15,586 nt of DNA, from positions 1 through 15,586 of the forward strand of contig SKIC01000311.1 of NCBI GenBank assembly GCA_007116685.1, given 5' to 3'. This stretch comes from Balneolales bacterium (GTDB lineage: Bacteria; Bacteroidota; Rhodothermia; Balneolales; Natronogracilivirgulaceae). The notes beneath the pieces are model-generated. The model saw nothing but the letters and a program-made list of their open reading frames with translations, had not been told where the DNA came from and ran no database searches. This document shows positions 15,165 to 15,586 of this stretch, piece after piece. The position numbers and the translations under genes were made by a program. Every line of letters begins with the position of its first letter. The first letter of the stretch is position 1.

Positions 15165-15586
15165 ATGTCTGCAATACAATTAGAAAATCTCAGTTTCGGT
15201 TTCAAAAAGAAGCAGAAATTGTTCAATAATATCACAATACGTTTTGAGTCCGGAAAGACTTATGGCTTATTCGGTTTAAACGGTTCGGGGAAAACTACCT
15301 TGCTTAATAACATAGCCGGACTCATCTATCCAGACGAGGGCACAATCTTTTTAAACGGAATTGATTCGAATAAGAGAACAACGGCATTTCTAGAGCAATT
15401 TTTTTTCATACCCGAACAATTTGAACTGCCTTCTTTCACTCCTGAGCGTTATGTGGAATTACATGCCTACTTCTATAAGAATTTTGAGGAAAGTTACTTT
15501 TGGGATGTTTTCCAGCAATTTGACCTGGACCGGAATGCAAAGATCAATGAATACTCACACGGGCAGCAGAAGAAGTTTCTGATAAG
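15165..15586 (+). CDS. ABC transporter ATP-binding protein (3' end missing)
   Basis: The ATG at 15165 opens a frame that runs uninterrupted off the window end (140 codons visible). MSAIQLENLSFGFKKKQKLF is a typical ABC ATPase start. Walker A is GLNGSGKTT (37-45), a Q-loop-like glutamine lies in FIPEQFELPSF (Gln85), and the ABC signature is EYSHGQQKK at 129-137. The Walker B and switch histidine lie beyond the window. The SHGQ variant of the LSGGQ signature is usual in ATPases paired with ABC-2 type membrane exporters, so a permease gene may follow downstream. The 130-base gap before it holds a TTGACG at 15122-15127 without a clear -10 partner, so the promoter is undetermined. Confidence 0.88.
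   Translation, partial: MSAIQLENLSFGFKKKQKLFNNITIRFESGKTYGLFGLNGSGKTTLLNNIAGLIYPDEGTIFLNGIDSNKRTTAFLEQFFFIPEQFELPSFTPERYVELHAYFYKNFEESYFWDVFQQFDLDRNAKINEYSHGQQKKFLI

Overview
The window reads as ordinary chromosome from a Gram-negative bacterium. It has moderate-to-low GC, mostly AT-rich translation starts with few Shine-Dalgarno matches, an outer-membrane efflux system, lipoprotein signals and periplasmic ankyrin proteins. The protein styles (long RND permease, TolC with long loops, DECR-type reductase, CAT-like protein) suggest the FCB group, most likely Balneolota or Bacteroidota. That assignment is an inference from protein style, not from a marker gene. I see no rRNA, tRNA, CRISPR array, insertion sequence or phage gene. 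No stretch longer than 300 bases lacks a gene; the largest gaps are 217 bases (11054-11270) and 194 bases (1100-1293).

Region 1 (1-7892) is an efflux locus. A flavin reductase-like gene cut by the window edge is followed by a TetR-type regulator, then by a same-strand set: TolC-like outer-membrane channel, lipoprotein membrane-fusion adaptor and a very long RND permease of 1263 residues. It closes with a perfect 14-bp-stem hairpin. The tetR-tolC gap holds a 12-bp palindrome (candidate operator), two small hairpins and a 12-codon upstream ORF whose stop overlaps the channel start as ATGA. The permease carries an insertion of about 185-220 residues with about six hydrophobic segments between canonical TM6 and TM7.

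Region 2 (7932-9751) is a pair of exported ankyrin-repeat proteins joined by an ATGA overlap: first a lipoprotein with an interrupted repeat, then a secreted protein made almost wholly of eight repeats. Region 3 (9892-11053) has an unrecognised 239-residue cytosolic protein converging on a MenI/YdiI-like hotdog thioesterase, with a 29-base tail-to-tail overlap.

Region 4 (11271-15034) is a tight run of four genes: long-chain acyl-CoA ligase, 2,4-dienoyl-CoA reductase-type SDR, a small secreted protein of unknown function and a chloramphenicol acetyltransferase-like protein. The first two fit activation and degradation of (poly)unsaturated fatty acids; the thioesterase upstream is divergent from them. 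A nested inverted repeat lies in the shared promoter region. Region 5 (15165-15586) is the start of an ABC transporter ATPase cut by the window end.

Nothing here is a clear novel system. The parts most worth checking are the permease membrane-helix insertion, the exported ankyrin pair with its interrupted repeat, the leader of the efflux operon and the 239-residue orphan.
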